Origin: Actinomycetes bacterium
Lineage (GTDB): Bacteria > Actinomycetota > Acidimicrobiia > Acidimicrobiales > Acidimicrobiaceae
Assembly (NCBI GenBank): GCA_021785315.1
Contig: JAJYFX010000164.1
Location: 1 to 5,377 of the forward strand
Reading direction: 5' to 3'
DNA length: 5,377 bases
Shown: positions 4,918 to 5,377 of the stretch, piece after piece
Layout of the letters: each line of letters begins with the position of its first letter
Position numbering within the stretch: position 1 is the first letter of the stretch
Notes under the pieces: model-generated
Database searches by the model: none
What the model was told of the DNA's origin: nothing
What the model saw: only the letters and a program-made list of their open reading frames with translations
Made by a program: the position numbers and the translations under genes

Positions 4918-5377
4918 TTATCCTCGCAAGAAGTCTTTGATATCTCTTCCCAAATACAAAGTTTTGGCTTCTAAGTATTCAAGGAGTCCTTCCCGGCCCT
5001 TTTCACGACCTAAACCACTGGCCTTCCTACCGCCAAATGGTACCTGAACGGCTGTATGGTGCACGGCATTGACCCACACTGAACCTGCTTCGATTTCATC
5101 TGCCAAGCGCCAGCCTCGTCCAAGATCACTACAAAAAACGTAACCTGCCAATCCATAAGGGCTGGAGTTTGCCAAATCTATGGCGTTTTCCAAGCGGTCC
5201 ACGGCAGTGACAGCGACAACCGGACCAAAGGTTTCCTCTTTCATTACGAGCATTTCCGGGCTTGCGTCTGCCAACACTGTGGGGGGTACAAAATAACCAT
5301 TTTCGTAGCCTTCGCCATTTAGGCGATTTCCTCCACATAACAGACGGGCTCCATGGTCAACCGCATCTTGGATATGC
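4918..5377 (-). CDS. aldehyde dehydrogenase, C-terminal part (5' end outside window)
   Basis: About 152 C-terminal residues of an NAD(P)-dependent aldehyde dehydrogenase are visible; the family is usually near 480, so about two thirds, including the catalytic Cys, lie beyond the window edge. Diagnostic segments are G-A-R-L-L-C-G-G, then G-Y-F-V-P-P-T-V-L, then E-E-T-F-G-P-V-V (the Glu of E-x-F-G-P contacts the cofactor ribose), then A-N-S-S-P-Y-G-L-A, G-S-V-W-V-N, and P-F-G-G-R-K-A-S-G-L-G-R-E followed by L-E-Y-L-E-A-K-T. The enzyme oxidises an aldehyde to a carboxylate. It is the most upstream gene in view of a minus-strand operon with the SDR and HAD genes. I see no feature that selects between betaine-, lactaldehyde-, succinate-semialdehyde- or other subfamilies. 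Confidence 0.93.
   Translation of the reverse strand, partial: HIQDAVDHGARLLCGGNRLNGEGYENGYFVPPTVLADASPEMLVMKEETFGPVVAVTAVDRLENAIDLANSSPYGLAGYVFCSDLGRGWRLADEIEAGSVWVNAVHHTAVQVPFGGRKASGLGREKGREGLLEYLEAKTLYLGRDIKDFLRG

Overview
The window reads as chromosomal DNA of a moderate-GC actinobacterium-like organism. The basis is a nickel superoxide dismutase with its dedicated maturation peptidase, plus a lipoprotein of the NAGPA-type phosphodiester glycosidase family, of the sort common in Actinobacteria. Acidimicrobiia or a relative is possible, but that is inference and the genus cannot be named from the sequence. I see no rRNA, complete tRNA, CRISPR array, insertion sequence or phage gene.

Layout. 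Positions 1-225 carry the possible 3' end of an unidentified plus-strand gene whose last 60 bases overlap the end of sodX. A divergent nickel-SOD module follows: sodX (minus, S26-type peptidase) and sodN (plus), separated by about 94 bp that contain a CAGAC-N4-GTCTG inverted repeat. sodN ends at a 14-bp-stem UUCG hairpin shared with a convergent MoaD-like gene (minus), whose C-terminus is Gly-Gly-Ile instead of the usual Gly-Gly. A plus-strand lipoprotein gene (1574-2644) encodes a phosphodiester glycosidase-family protein.

Next comes a 689-bp stretch (2645-3333) between two convergent genes. It has no convincing long gene but is rich in inverted and direct repeats, including a pair of interlocking stems with H-type pseudoknot topology and a 12-bp imperfect inverted repeat. 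At its right end a 12-codon Cys-rich micro-ORF has a good ribosome binding site. From the right edge leftwards, on the minus strand, lies a probable operon: aldehyde dehydrogenase (5' part outside the window), a short-chain dehydrogenase whose ATG lies 4 bp beyond the ALDH stop codon, and a HAD-IIA (NagD-like) phosphatase 32 bp further on.

How the genes work together. SodX is expected to remove the SodN propeptide so that the new N-terminal His and Cys residues can bind nickel. The ALDH-SDR-HAD set suggests oxidation of a polyol, sugar or aldehyde with a phosphatase step, but no substrate can be assigned here. I found no established new system. The best leads are the structured convergent gap, the MoaD-like protein with a residue after its diglycine, and the Cys-rich micro-ORF.
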